Origin: Bacteroidales bacterium
Lineage (GTDB): Bacteria > Bacteroidota > Bacteroidia > Bacteroidales > WCHB1-69
NCBI GenBank assembly: GCA_012838875.1
Contig: DUOL01000022.1
Location: 1 to 8,281 of the forward strand
Direction: 5' to 3'
Length of the DNA stretch: 8,281 nucleotides
The stretch's first letter is position 1; every line of letters begins with the position of its first letter. Of the stretch, positions 1-7,309 are shown one piece after another. The notes below the pieces were generated by a model, which saw only the letters and a list, made by a program, of their open reading frames with translations, did not search any database and had not been told where the DNA came from. The translations under genes were made by a program, and so were the position numbers.

Positions 1-861
1 AAATTTACAACAGACCCCGAAACATACGATATCGCAATTCAGGAAAAATTATTAGTTAATACAAGTCTCATTTTTAATCCCGAAAATCCCAATGCTCTCG
101 ATATTACGTCAAATTTGTTTAAAAACAATGGATTTGCCATAGATTTAGGCGCCTCATATGATTTTAACGAATATTTTGGCACTAGTTTTTCCATCGTTGA
201 TTTAGGATTTATTAGTTGGAAAACTAATACACAAAATATGGCAAGTAAAGTAGAAAATAGAGGAATTTACTATCAGGACGGTGGTTTTCTTTTTAGTGGA
301 ATAAATGTAGAAAATGCTTTAAATTTAATGAGTAACGAGGATGATTTTGGGGGTACTCTAAGTAATATGCAAGATACTTTATTAGCATATTTTCCTCTTC
401 ATCAAACAAATAAACCGTATATGACCGCAACGTATGCAAAATTGCTTTTAAGCGGATATTATAATATTAATAAAAATAATAGTCTGAGCTTGTTATTTAG
501 AGGCGATATTGTTTCAAAAACAATGCTTCCCTCATTTACTTTTGCATATAGTGGTAGTTTTTTCAACTTTCTTGACGTTTATGCGACTTATTCAATTATT
601 GGGAAAACGTATGCTAATGTAGGAATTGGCTTAGGACTTCGTGCGGGTCCTATTCATATGTATCTTCTTACGGATAACATTATTGCTGCCTTTGCACCGT
701 TAAATAGTCCTACAATGAATGTTCAAATGGGTATGCTTGTACATATTACAAAAAATAAGAATAAAAAAGATAGTTCTGATAATAAGAAAAAAAGTAAAGT
801 TGATAAGAAAAAAACAAACAAAGATAATAACGAACTAATTTTAGAAACTCCTAATCAATAA
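1..861 (+). CDS. DUF5723-like outer-membrane protein, 5' end cut off by the window
   Basis: The reading frame is open from base 1 to the TAA at 859-861, giving 286 visible residues; the true start lies upstream. The TTG at 115 could be read as a start but sits inside a continuous frame, so I do not accept it. The sequence has alternating hydrophobic and polar strands with many aromatics and glycines. It includes a GFAIDLGASYDF stretch followed by SIVDLGFISW, which I recognise as typical of the Bacteroidota DUF5723 family, presumed outer-membrane beta-barrels of unknown function. The last barrel-like strand (NVQMGMLVHIT) is followed by a charged tail of about 36 residues with 12 lysines in 24 positions (bases 751-822). 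The signal peptide would be upstream and cannot be checked. The gene ends 11 bp before pgi and is probably cotranscribed with it. The family call rests on recall of motifs, not on a search. Confidence 0.62.
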   Translation, partial: KFTTDPETYDIAIQEKLLVNTSLIFNPENPNALDITSNLFKNNGFAIDLGASYDFNEYFGTSFSIVDLGFISWKTNTQNMASKVENRGIYYQDGGFLFSGINVENALNLMSNEDDFGGTLSNMQDTLLAYFPLHQTNKPYMTATYAKLLLSGYYNINKNNSLSLLFRGDIVSKTMLPSFTFAYSGSFFNFLDVYATYSIIGKTYANVGIGLGLRAGPIHMYLLTDNIIAAFAPLNSPTMNVQMGMLVHITKNKNKKDSSDNKKKSKVDKKKTNKDNNELILETPNQ

Positions 862-872
862 ATTGTTATCAC

Positions 873-2180
873 ATGGGCAACATGACATTTTTCTATGAAG
901 ATGTTTTAAGTTTTATTCAATCGGAAGCGCTACTTAATCAAGGTAAAGTTGAAGTCGAAAAGGCGTATAAAGAACTTGTTACAAAGCGAGGTAAAGGAAA
1001 TGATTTTTTAGGGTGGTTAGATTTACCTATAAATGTGACGGAAAATGAAATTAATAAAATTAAAAGTGTTGCAAAGCAATTAATTGAGAAATCCGAAGTG
1101 ATAGTTGTTGTTGGTATTGGCGGTTCATATTTGGGAGCAAGAGCCGTCATCGAAGCTTTACAGCCCTATTTCACCACTACTGATAACAGGAAAAAAAATA
1201 CCGAAATTGTTTATGCCGGTACCCATCTGAGTGAAGATTATTTGCACGATTTACTGCATTGGCTCAATGATAAAGAGTATTCTATCATTATTATTTCAAA
1301 ATCAGGAACAACAACGGAACCGGCGTTAGCCTTTAGATTATTGAAAACGCATTGTGAGAAGAAATATGGAAAAAATAATGCCCAACGGCGTATTGTAGCT
1401 ATCACTGATAAGAGTCGAGGAGTGCTTAAAAGAATAGTAAATAGTGAAGGTTATCAAACATTTGTAATCCCGGATGATGTCGGGGGACGATACTCCGTGC
1501 TTACGCCGGTTGGTTTATTACCTATTGCCGCCGCCGGCTTCGATATAGCGAAACTATTGCTGGGTGCTAAAAAAATGCGTCAACAGCTTTACGAAGCTAC
1601 AACTTGGCAACAAAATCCAGCCATGCAATATGCACTTCTACGCTATCTTCTTTATACTAAAGAAAATAGGAAAATTGAATTGATGGTAAGCTATGAACCT
1701 AAATTGCTCTATTTTATTGAGTGGTTTAAACAACTCTTCGGCGAAAGTGAAGGTAAGGAAGGAAAGGGAATATTCCCCGCAGGAGCTATATTTTCCACAG
1801 ATTTACACTCTTTAGGACAATATATTCAAGAAGGAGAGAGGATTATTTTTGAAACTGTTTTGTCGGTTATAAATTCACAAAAGAGAATTCCAATTCCATA
1901 TTTGGAAAACAATGAAGATGAATTAAATTATTTGCAATCAAAATCAATACAAGAGATAAATTTGATAGCCGAAAAGGGCACACGTTTGGCTCATATAGAA
2001 GGTGAAGTTCCTAATTTTACTATATCAATTTCTAAAATTGATGAAGAAACACTTGGTGAAATGATATTTTTCTTTGAATTTTCTTGCGCTTTAGGAGGAT
2101 ACCTTCTTGATGTAAATCCATTTGACCAACCGGGTGTTGAAGCGTATAAGAAAAATATGTTTAAGCTACTTGGAAAATAG
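873..2180 (+). CDS. pgi: Glucose-6-phosphate isomerase
   Basis: This cytoplasmic enzyme interconverts glucose 6-phosphate and fructose 6-phosphate in glycolysis and gluconeogenesis. The 435 residues match the short bacterial (Bacillus-like) class of roughly 450 residues rather than the 550-residue E. coli class. Visible motifs in order are GIGGSYLGAR (81-90), the phosphate-binding SKSGTTTEP (142-150), GGRYSVLTPVG (204-214), ESEGK with the catalytic glutamate E291, STDLHSLGQ with H312, and the C-terminal PFDQPGVEAYKKNMF with lysine K426. All expected active-site residues are present and the protein looks intact. No Shine-Dalgarno sequence helps choose the start. ATG 882 (MTFFYED) is an equally plausible start and aligns better with my memory of the Bacillus enzyme; the difference is three residues. 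It lies 11 bp after the DUF5723-like gene and 15 bp before nth, so it is probably part of one transcript. Confidence 0.97.
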   Translation: MGNMTFFYEDVLSFIQSEALLNQGKVEVEKAYKELVTKRGKGNDFLGWLDLPINVTENEINKIKSVAKQLIEKSEVIVVVGIGGSYLGARAVIEALQPYFTTTDNRKKNTEIVYAGTHLSEDYLHDLLHWLNDKEYSIIIISKSGTTTEPALAFRLLKTHCEKKYGKNNAQRRIVAITDKSRGVLKRIVNSEGYQTFVIPDDVGGRYSVLTPVGLLPIAAAGFDIAKLLLGAKKMRQQLYEATTWQQNPAMQYALLRYLLYTKENRKIELMVSYEPKLLYFIEWFKQLFGESEGKEGKGIFPAGAIFSTDLHSLGQYIQEGERIIFETVLSVINSQKRIPIPYLENNEDELNYLQSKSIQEINLIAEKGTRLAHIEGEVPNFTISISKIDEETLGEMIFFFEFSCALGGYLLDVNPFDQPGVEAYKKNMFKLLGK

Positions 2181-2195
2181 AAGATTATAGACTAT

Positions 2196-2846
2196 ATGAA
2201 CAAAAGCGAACGCAAAAAGAAGTATGACTTTATTGTTTCATATTTCACTAAAACGAATCCAAACCCTACAACGGAATTAAATCATAAAAATAATTTTGAA
2301 TTACTTGTCTCTGTTGTGCTTTCGGCGCAATGTACCGATGAGAGGGTGAATTTGGTTACGCCGGCACTTTTTGAACGCTTTCCGAACCCGCAGGAAATGG
2401 CTCAGGCGACTAAAGAAGAGCTGTTTGAGCTGATAAAATCCGTTACTTATCCAAATAGCAAAGCTAATTACTTAAAAAAATTATCAACAATATTAGTTCA
2501 AGATTTTGGCGGTAATATTCCGAATAATCGTGAAGCACTAGAAAGTTTACCGGGTGTGGGGCGTAAAAGTGCAAACGTCGTTTTAGCCGTTGCTTTTAAT
2601 CAACCTACAATGCCCGTTGATACGCATGTTTTTCGAGTGGCGAATCGCATAGGACTCGTAAAGAAAGCTACTACCCCTTTAGAAGTGGAAAAACAGTTAG
2701 TAGCAAATTTCCCGAAAGAAACTTTAGCAAATGCCCATCATTGGCTGATATTACACGGTCGTTACGTATGTGTGGCTAGAAAACCGAAGTGTGATGCTTG
2801 TCCGTTATGTGATATTTGTGATTATTATTTTAAATATATTGTTTAA
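2196..2846 (+). CDS. nth: Endonuclease III, DNA glycosylase/AP lyase
   Basis: This enzyme removes oxidised pyrimidines from DNA and cuts the abasic site by beta-elimination in base-excision repair. The 216 residues are the usual length. The helix-hairpin-helix LPGVGRKSANVVL begins at residue 118 and contains the catalytic lysine K124. The partner aspartate is D142 in VDTHVFRV. The C-terminal [4Fe-4S] loop has C192-X6-C199-X2-C202-X5-C208, exactly the spacing known for E. coli Nth; an additional cysteine, C205, lies inside the last interval. The N-terminal LLVSVVLSAQCTDERVN segment (37-53) is the conserved substrate-binding helix region. The ATG at 2196 puts the start 15 bp after pgi, and a basic N-terminus (MNKSERKKKYDF) is common in the family. 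It is followed 17 bp later by the 178-residue hypothetical gene, so coupled expression is likely. Confidence 0.97.
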   Translation: MNKSERKKKYDFIVSYFTKTNPNPTTELNHKNNFELLVSVVLSAQCTDERVNLVTPALFERFPNPQEMAQATKEELFELIKSVTYPNSKANYLKKLSTILVQDFGGNIPNNREALESLPGVGRKSANVVLAVAFNQPTMPVDTHVFRVANRIGLVKKATTPLEVEKQLVANFPKETLANAHHWLILHGRYVCVARKPKCDACPLCDICDYYFKYIV

Positions 2847-2863
2847 TCCTAAAAAATAAAATT

Positions 2864-3400
2864 ATGAAAGATTTATCAGTAGGAACTAGAATTGAACATT
2901 TTAAGTACGGTGAAGGAATTATCAGTAAAAATACTCCTTTAACTTACAAAGTAATCTTTATTCGAGGTGGTGAGATTGAATTTTCCAAAATGAGTGTTGA
3001 GTTTAACATAATTGAAGAGAATGAGGTTGAAGATGAACAACAGCCACGATTGAATATTAAAGAATTTGAAAAAATATTAAAATTTCTTTTAGACAAATAT
3101 CAAGGTATTGAGTTCAAGGTTGAGCTTGGTAAAAAATGGGAGGGAGGTACTATGGTGCTTCAACCCGGTAATCCGAACTTGAAACCAAAAGAAATGTCTA
3201 TTGAGAGTTTTTTTCACAAAATTGTTATGATGCGAGATAGACTCCGTGTATTGGAACAAAATATTAATAGTCATCCTATTTTAACGGACGAAGAAAAGGT
3301 GAATTTACAGCAGTATATCACTCGTATTTATGGTAGTATGACAAGTTTTAATATTCTTTTTGATGATAAAGAAGATTTTTTTGTGGGTATGAAAAGTTAA
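2864..3400 (+). CDS. Conserved protein of unknown function with a possible Tudor/SH3-like N-terminus
   Basis: I do not recognise a function. The 178-residue product has no signal peptide or membrane segment and should be cytoplasmic. Residues 5-44 (VGTRIEHFKYGEGIISK, then a strand-like YKVIFIRGGEIEF) resemble the small beta-barrel found at the C-terminus of UvrD/PcrA helicases, where a 'G..V.H..+G.G.I' pattern precedes a 'V.F...G...' strand. This suggests a protein- or nucleic-acid-binding module, but it is inference. A short acidic linker (about 50-60) leads to a mixed domain with EFKVELGKKWEGG and LQPGNPNLKPKE (about 83-110). A helical C-terminus follows (KIVMMRDRLRVLEQNI, EKVNLQQYITRIYGSMTSFNILF). 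From memory, very similar proteins of this length are common in Bacteroidales. It is 17 bp after nth and likely the last gene of that operon. Confidence 0.8.
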   Translation: MKDLSVGTRIEHFKYGEGIISKNTPLTYKVIFIRGGEIEFSKMSVEFNIIEENEVEDEQQPRLNIKEFEKILKFLLDKYQGIEFKVELGKKWEGGTMVLQPGNPNLKPKEMSIESFFHKIVMMRDRLRVLEQNINSHPILTDEEKVNLQQYITRIYGSMTSFNILFDDKEDFFVGMKS

Positions 3401-3402
3401 CG

Positions 3403-3429
3403 GTGCAATAAAATATTGTATCTTTGCAC
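3403..3429 (+). promoter_or_regulatory. Probable rocD promoter (Bacteroidota-type -7 box) with overlapping inverted repeat
   Basis: TATCTTTG at 3419-3426 matches the Bacteroidota sigma-factor -7 consensus TAnnTTTG exactly, about 45 bp before the rocD ATG. No convincing -33 TTG is present at the usual spacing of about 19-20 bp. The box is overlapped by one arm of an inverted repeat: GTGCAA at 3403-3408 and TTGCAC at 3424-3429. The predicted leader of roughly 40 nt is AT-rich and has no Shine-Dalgarno sequence, as is normal in this phylum. Confidence 0.65.
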
Positions 3430-3470
3430 GTTTAAAGTACAAAAGATTTTTATAAAAATTTATACATATT

Positions 3471-4697
3471 ATGATTGAAAAAATTACAAGCAGCAAACAG
3501 GCTATTGAATTAGAAAATCGTTACGGAGCTCACAATTATCATCCTCTTGATGTGGTACTTGCCAGAGGAAAAGGTCCGTTTTTATGGGATGTTGAAAGTA
3601 AAAAATATTTTGATTTCTTGTCAGCTTATTCTGCCGTAAATCAAGGGCATTGTCATCCGAAAATCATTCAAGCAATGACTGAGCAAGCGCAAACATTAAC
3701 CTTAACATCACGTGCATTTTATAATGATAAATTGGGTGTTTTTCAAAAGTATGTTACTGAACTATTTGGTTATGATAAAGCTTTAATGATGAACTCAGGT
3801 GCTGAAGGAGTTGAAACGGCACTGAAATTATGCCGTAAATGGGGCTATTTGAAAAAAGGATTACCTGAAAATCAAGCGAAAATTATAGTTTGTGACGGTA
3901 ATTTTCACGGAAGAACAATTACGATAGCTTCAATGTCAACAGACCCAAGTGCATACGCTGGGTTTGGTCCTTACACGCCGGGATTTATAAAGATTCCTTA
4001 TAACAATATTCCCGCCTTAGAAAAAGCATTAGAAGATCCGAACGTAGCCGGATTCTTAGTAGAACCTATTCAAGGCGAAGCAGGTGTTTACGTTCCTGAA
4101 GACGGTTATCTTAAAAAAGCGTATGAAGCGTGTAAAGCTAAAAATGTTCTATTTATTGCCGATGAAATACAAACGGGAATAGCCAGAACAGGGAAAATGT
4201 TAGCTTGTGATCACGAAAATGTACATGCCGATATTTTAATCTTAGGAAAAGCTATTTCAGGCGGAGCTATGCCCGTGTCCGTTGCTTTGGCAAATGATGA
4301 TATTATGCTCTGCATCAAACCCGGCGAACACGGTTCTACTTTCGGAGGTAATCCGTTAGCATGTCAAGTTGCTTTAGCAGCATTAGAAGTGGTTAGAGAA
4401 GAGAATTTAATGGAAAAAGCTGCATATCTTGGAGAAATTTTCCGTGCTGAGATGAAAAAAGTTGAAAGTGAAATGGTTAGCCTCGTTAGAGGAAAAGGTC
4501 TCTTAAATGCTATCGTCATTCAACCTAAAAATGGTAAAGAAGCATGGGACGTGTGCGTGAAAATGAAAGAGTTAGGAGTTTTAGCTAAACCAACACATCA
4601 ACACATTATTCGTTTTGCACCACCCTTAGTTATTACTGAAGAAGAGTTAAGAACCGCTATTGCCCTTATTAAAGAAGCAATTCTCTCTTTTAACTAA
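3471..4697 (+). CDS. rocD: Ornithine aminotransferase (ornithine-oxo-acid transaminase)
   Basis: This PLP enzyme transfers the delta-amino group of ornithine to 2-oxoglutarate, giving glutamate 5-semialdehyde and glutamate, linking arginine/ornithine to proline and glutamate metabolism in the cytoplasm. The 408 residues are the family's usual length. The region YGAHNYHPLDVVLARGKG followed by FDFLSAYSAVNQGHCHPK is close to what I recall of the human enzyme. Y23 (in NYHP) and R148 (in FHGRT) match the residues that select ornithine over other amines. NSGAEGVETALK (108-119) binds the cofactor phosphate, E203 in QGEAG is the expected switch glutamate, D231 in DEIQTG binds the pyridine nitrogen, and K260 in LGKAISGG is the Schiff-base lysine. 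R381 is the probable carboxylate ligand. These features argue against acetylornithine or GABA aminotransferase. It has its own promoter box and is followed after 53 bp by the FKBP gene. Confidence 0.95.
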   Translation: MIEKITSSKQAIELENRYGAHNYHPLDVVLARGKGPFLWDVESKKYFDFLSAYSAVNQGHCHPKIIQAMTEQAQTLTLTSRAFYNDKLGVFQKYVTELFGYDKALMMNSGAEGVETALKLCRKWGYLKKGLPENQAKIIVCDGNFHGRTITIASMSTDPSAYAGFGPYTPGFIKIPYNNIPALEKALEDPNVAGFLVEPIQGEAGVYVPEDGYLKKAYEACKAKNVLFIADEIQTGIARTGKMLACDHENVHADILILGKAISGGAMPVSVALANDDIMLCIKPGEHGSTFGGNPLACQVALAALEVVREENLMEKAAYLGEIFRAEMKKVESEMVSLVRGKGLLNAIVIQPKNGKEAWDVCVKMKELGVLAKPTHQHIIRFAPPLVITEEELRTAIALIKEAILSFN

Positions 4698-4750
4698 ATA
4701 GAAAAGTTAGTAGACAATTAAAATTTTGAATTTATAAATACGTATCTATT

Positions 4751-5431
4751 ATGAAAAAAATTAAATTAGTAGCATTAAGCCTATTAGTAATAGGAATGAG
4801 CTTTACATTAAAATCACAAGAAATGACTGAAGAACAAAAAATTTGGTATGCTATCGGATTAGCTGAAGGTGGTAATTTTAAAAATTTCGGATTTGAATTT
4901 TCGGAAGAACATCTGCTTCAAGGAATTAAAGATGCTTATGCAGGTACGGAAAAAATGACACAAGAGGAGATGCAAGCAACTTTTATGGTTTTACAGCAAA
5001 AAATGCAGGAAAAGTCAGAAAAAGAAATGATTGTTACAAAAGAAAAAGGAAAAGCATTCTTAGCTGAAAATAAAAAGAAAGAAGGAGTTATCGAAACGGC
5101 GTCCGGACTACAATACAAAGTTGTCAAAATGGGAACAGGTCCAAAACCTCACGAAACCGATAAAGTAAAAGTACATTACCATGGAACTCTTATTGATGGA
5201 ACTGTATTTGACTCCTCGGTTGAACGTGGCGAACCTATTGAATTTCCTCTCAACGGCGTTATCAAAGGTTGGACGGAAGGCGTACAGTTAATGCCTGTTG
5301 GTTCAAAGTTTATTTTCTACATTCCCTCAGATTTGGCTTACGGAGATAGAGACGCAGGACCAACCATTAAAGGCGGTTCTACCCTTATTTTTGAAGTTGA
5401 ACTATTGGAAATTAACCCGGCCGGAAACTAA
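4751..5431 (+). CDS. Exported FKBP-type peptidyl-prolyl cis-trans isomerase (Mip/FkpA-like)
   Basis: This is a proline isomerase and probable folding helper acting outside the cytoplasmic membrane. The 226-residue product begins with a basic n-region and hydrophobic core (MKKIKLVALSLLVIGMSFTL), consistent with a signal peptide cut near residues 22-23 (LKS|QE). No lipobox cysteine is present, so the product is probably soluble in the periplasm. Residues 26-110 match the helical FKBP N-terminal dimerisation domain, with a long charged, probably coiled segment at 70-110. The FKBP domain fills 115-222: Y143, F153-D154 in GTVFDSS, the VIKGW motif at 170-174, Y197 in LAYGDR, and the final STLIFEVELLE strand. 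The usual 'IPPN' loop is replaced by IKGG. A rho-independent terminator follows about 40 bp after the stop. I found no clear promoter in the 53 bp before it, so it may be read from the rocD promoter. Confidence 0.93.
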   Translation: MKKIKLVALSLLVIGMSFTLKSQEMTEEQKIWYAIGLAEGGNFKNFGFEFSEEHLLQGIKDAYAGTEKMTQEEMQATFMVLQQKMQEKSEKEMIVTKEKGKAFLAENKKKEGVIETASGLQYKVVKMGTGPKPHETDKVKVHYHGTLIDGTVFDSSVERGEPIEFPLNGVIKGWTEGVQLMPVGSKFIFYIPSDLAYGDRDAGPTIKGGSTLIFEVELLEINPAGN

Positions 5432-5470
5432 ACAAAGTAAGAATAATTGATTCCATATCGAATATATTTT

Positions 5471-5513
5471 AAGACCTGATAAAAATCATCAAAGAGTTTT
5501 ATCAGGTCTTTTT
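5471..5513 (+). terminator. Rho-independent terminator after the FKBP gene
   Basis: A perfect 14-bp stem is formed by AAGACCTGATAAAA (5471-5484) and TTTTATCAGGTCTT (5497-5510), with a 12-nt loop and a run of five T at 5509-5513. It is 39 bp past the FKBP stop. The next gene starts only 11 bp after the T-run, which leaves almost no space for an independent promoter between the two. Confidence 0.88.
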
Positions 5514-5524
5514 CGCTTAAAATC

Positions 5525-7267
5525 ATGGATATTCTAAAAGTTGATAATTTTTCTTTAGCCTTTAAACGTGAAAAAAGTTGGCATACGGTTCTTCACAATG
5601 TAACCTTTGCTCTTAAAAAAGGAGAAACACTGGGAATTGTCGGGGAATCGGGCTCCGGGAAATCGGTTATGGCTCTCTCTATTATGAAATTGCTCTCCGC
5701 TACTCAATCACGTGTGAACGAAGGGAATATCCATTATTTTGATACCGAATCATCTCGCGAAATTTCAATACTTCCATTAAAAGAAAAAGAGTTGAGGAAA
5801 ATTAGGGGAAGAAAAATTGCTATGATTTTTCAAGAACCTATGACCTCCTTGAACCCGTCATTAAAATGTGGTTATCAAATAGTTGAACAATTGCGGCTCC
5901 ATACCTCCTTATCCAAAAAGGAGGCGTATAAAAAAACAATAGAGCTTTTTAAAGAAGTACTGCTCCCTCGTCCCGAGAAGATTTTTCAAGCTTACCCCTT
6001 TGAGCTTTCGGGCGGACAGAAACAACGTGTAATGATTGCTCTCGCTATGAGTTGCAATCCTGATATTCTTATTGCCGATGAGCCGACCACGGCGCTGGAC
6101 GTTACCGTACAAAAAGGAATCTTAGAACTGATTAAAAAATTACAATCTAAATATCAAATGAGTGTAATTTTTATAACCCACGATCTCGGGGTTGTTGTAG
6201 ATATAGCCGACACCATGCTCGTGCTTTATCAAGGAAAAATTGTAGAATACGGCGACGCAGAAAATATCTTTGAAAATCCGAAACATCCTTATACACAGGG
6301 ACTTCTCGCTTGCACTCCTTCATTAGAATATCGCTTGAGAAAATTACCGACCGTTTCCGACTTTATACAAAACGAACATATTGTAAAACAAGAAGAAACG
6401 AGAGAAGAATGGATTCGTTCACTAATCATTTCTTCAGAAGAGAGAGAAAATCACCATCTTCAATTGTATAGTCGTGAGCCGATACTGAAAATTGAAAATT
6501 TGTCCAAAATATATCCACTACGGAAGGAGAAATTGTTTTCTAAAAGACAATATTTGACGGCGCTTAATAATGTTAGCATTGAGGTGTATGAGGGGGAAAC
6601 ATTAGGACTAGTAGGGGAGTCCGGTTGCGGGAAAACAACGTTAGGTCGTTCAATTATTCGCCTAATCGAACCGTCAAAAGGAAATATTATTTATAAAGGA
6701 AAAGAAATTACATCGCTTTCTTCCAAAGAGTTGCGAAAAGTTAGAAAGGAAGTTCAAATAATATTACAAGACCCTTATTCATCTTTAAATCAACGTATTA
6801 CGGTCGGTGAGGCGCTCATTGAGCCGATGCGTGTTCATAATCTGTTCCGTAATGACAAAGAGCGAAAAAAGCGTAGTATTGAACTTCTCGAGAGAGTCAG
6901 TTTAAATGAATCCCATTTTTATCGCTATCCTCATGAATTTTCCGGAGGACAGCGGCAACGGATTGCCATTGCACGTGCCCTTACTCTAAATCCTAAATTT
7001 ATTATTTGCGACGAATCGGTCTCCGCCCTTGACGTTTCCGTTCAAGCTCAAGTACTTAATTTGCTTAATGAATTGAAGCGAGAATTTCAGCTCACTTATA
7101 TTTTTATTTCGCATGATCTTTCCGTAGTTAAATTTATGTCGGATAGAATGGCGGTAATGAAAGACGGTGAAATTGTTGAACTTAACGAAGCGGATAAACT
7201 CTATAAAAATCCACAAAGTCAATATACTCAACAACTTATCGAAGCAATACCCAGAAAAAGAATCTAA
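5525..7267 (+). CDS. Fused two-domain ABC importer ATPase, peptide/nickel (Opp/Dpp/YejF-like) class
   Basis: The 580-residue cytoplasmic protein carries two complete ATPase domains and should drive an ABC importer for oligopeptides or a similar solute. Domain 1 has Walker A GESGSGKS (40-47), Q-loop Q103, signature LSGGQ (161-165), Walker B ILIADEP (181-187) and switch H219. Domain 2 has Walker A GESGCGKTT (364-372), Q415, signature FSGGQ (472-476), Walker B FIICDES (492-498) and H530. Each ends with the oligopeptide-transporter C-terminal pattern (HPYTQGLLACTP at 254-265, SQYTQQLIEAIP at 565-576). This layout equals OppD and OppF joined in one chain, as in YejF or GsiA. The charged linker at about 270-318 is specific to this protein. 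All catalytic residues are present, so both sites look active. No permease or solute-binding protein is adjacent, so the substrate cannot be inferred. ATG 5525 directly precedes the first beta-strand, so the start is firm. Confidence 0.94.
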   Translation: MDILKVDNFSLAFKREKSWHTVLHNVTFALKKGETLGIVGESGSGKSVMALSIMKLLSATQSRVNEGNIHYFDTESSREISILPLKEKELRKIRGRKIAMIFQEPMTSLNPSLKCGYQIVEQLRLHTSLSKKEAYKKTIELFKEVLLPRPEKIFQAYPFELSGGQKQRVMIALAMSCNPDILIADEPTTALDVTVQKGILELIKKLQSKYQMSVIFITHDLGVVVDIADTMLVLYQGKIVEYGDAENIFENPKHPYTQGLLACTPSLEYRLRKLPTVSDFIQNEHIVKQEETREEWIRSLIISSEERENHHLQLYSREPILKIENLSKIYPLRKEKLFSKRQYLTALNNVSIEVYEGETLGLVGESGCGKTTLGRSIIRLIEPSKGNIIYKGKEITSLSSKELRKVRKEVQIILQDPYSSLNQRITVGEALIEPMRVHNLFRNDKERKKRSIELLERVSLNESHFYRYPHEFSGGQRQRIAIARALTLNPKFIICDESVSALDVSVQAQVLNLLNELKREFQLTYIFISHDLSVVKFMSDRMAVMKDGEIVELNEADKLYKNPQSQYTQQLIEAIPRKRI

Positions 7268-7309
7268 ATTTAATGAACTACACAACGTTGAGACAAAAAT
7301 AAATCATAA

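Noticed and set aside
115..117. TTG as the start of the first gene
   Set aside because: The same frame is open and protein-like back to base 1, so the gene is simply cut by the window.
4725..4746. Possible promoter for the FKBP gene (TTTG at 4725-4728 and TACGTATC at 4739-4746)
   Set aside because: The spacing is about 10 bp instead of about 19-20, and the -7 match is poor, so I do not list it.
5904..5924. Perfect 7-bp hairpin CCTCCTT/AAGGAGG, including a textbook Shine-Dalgarno sequence
   Set aside because: It is within the ABC coding sequence, has no suitable start codon and frame after it, and Bacteroidota rarely use Shine-Dalgarno sites; there is no T-run to make it a terminator.
6986..7285. 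Minus-strand open frame of 99 codons opposite the ABC gene's second ATPase domain
   Set aside because: It lies opposite Walker B and the switch histidine of a clear ABC domain, and its peptide has no family features; it is a shadow of the real gene.
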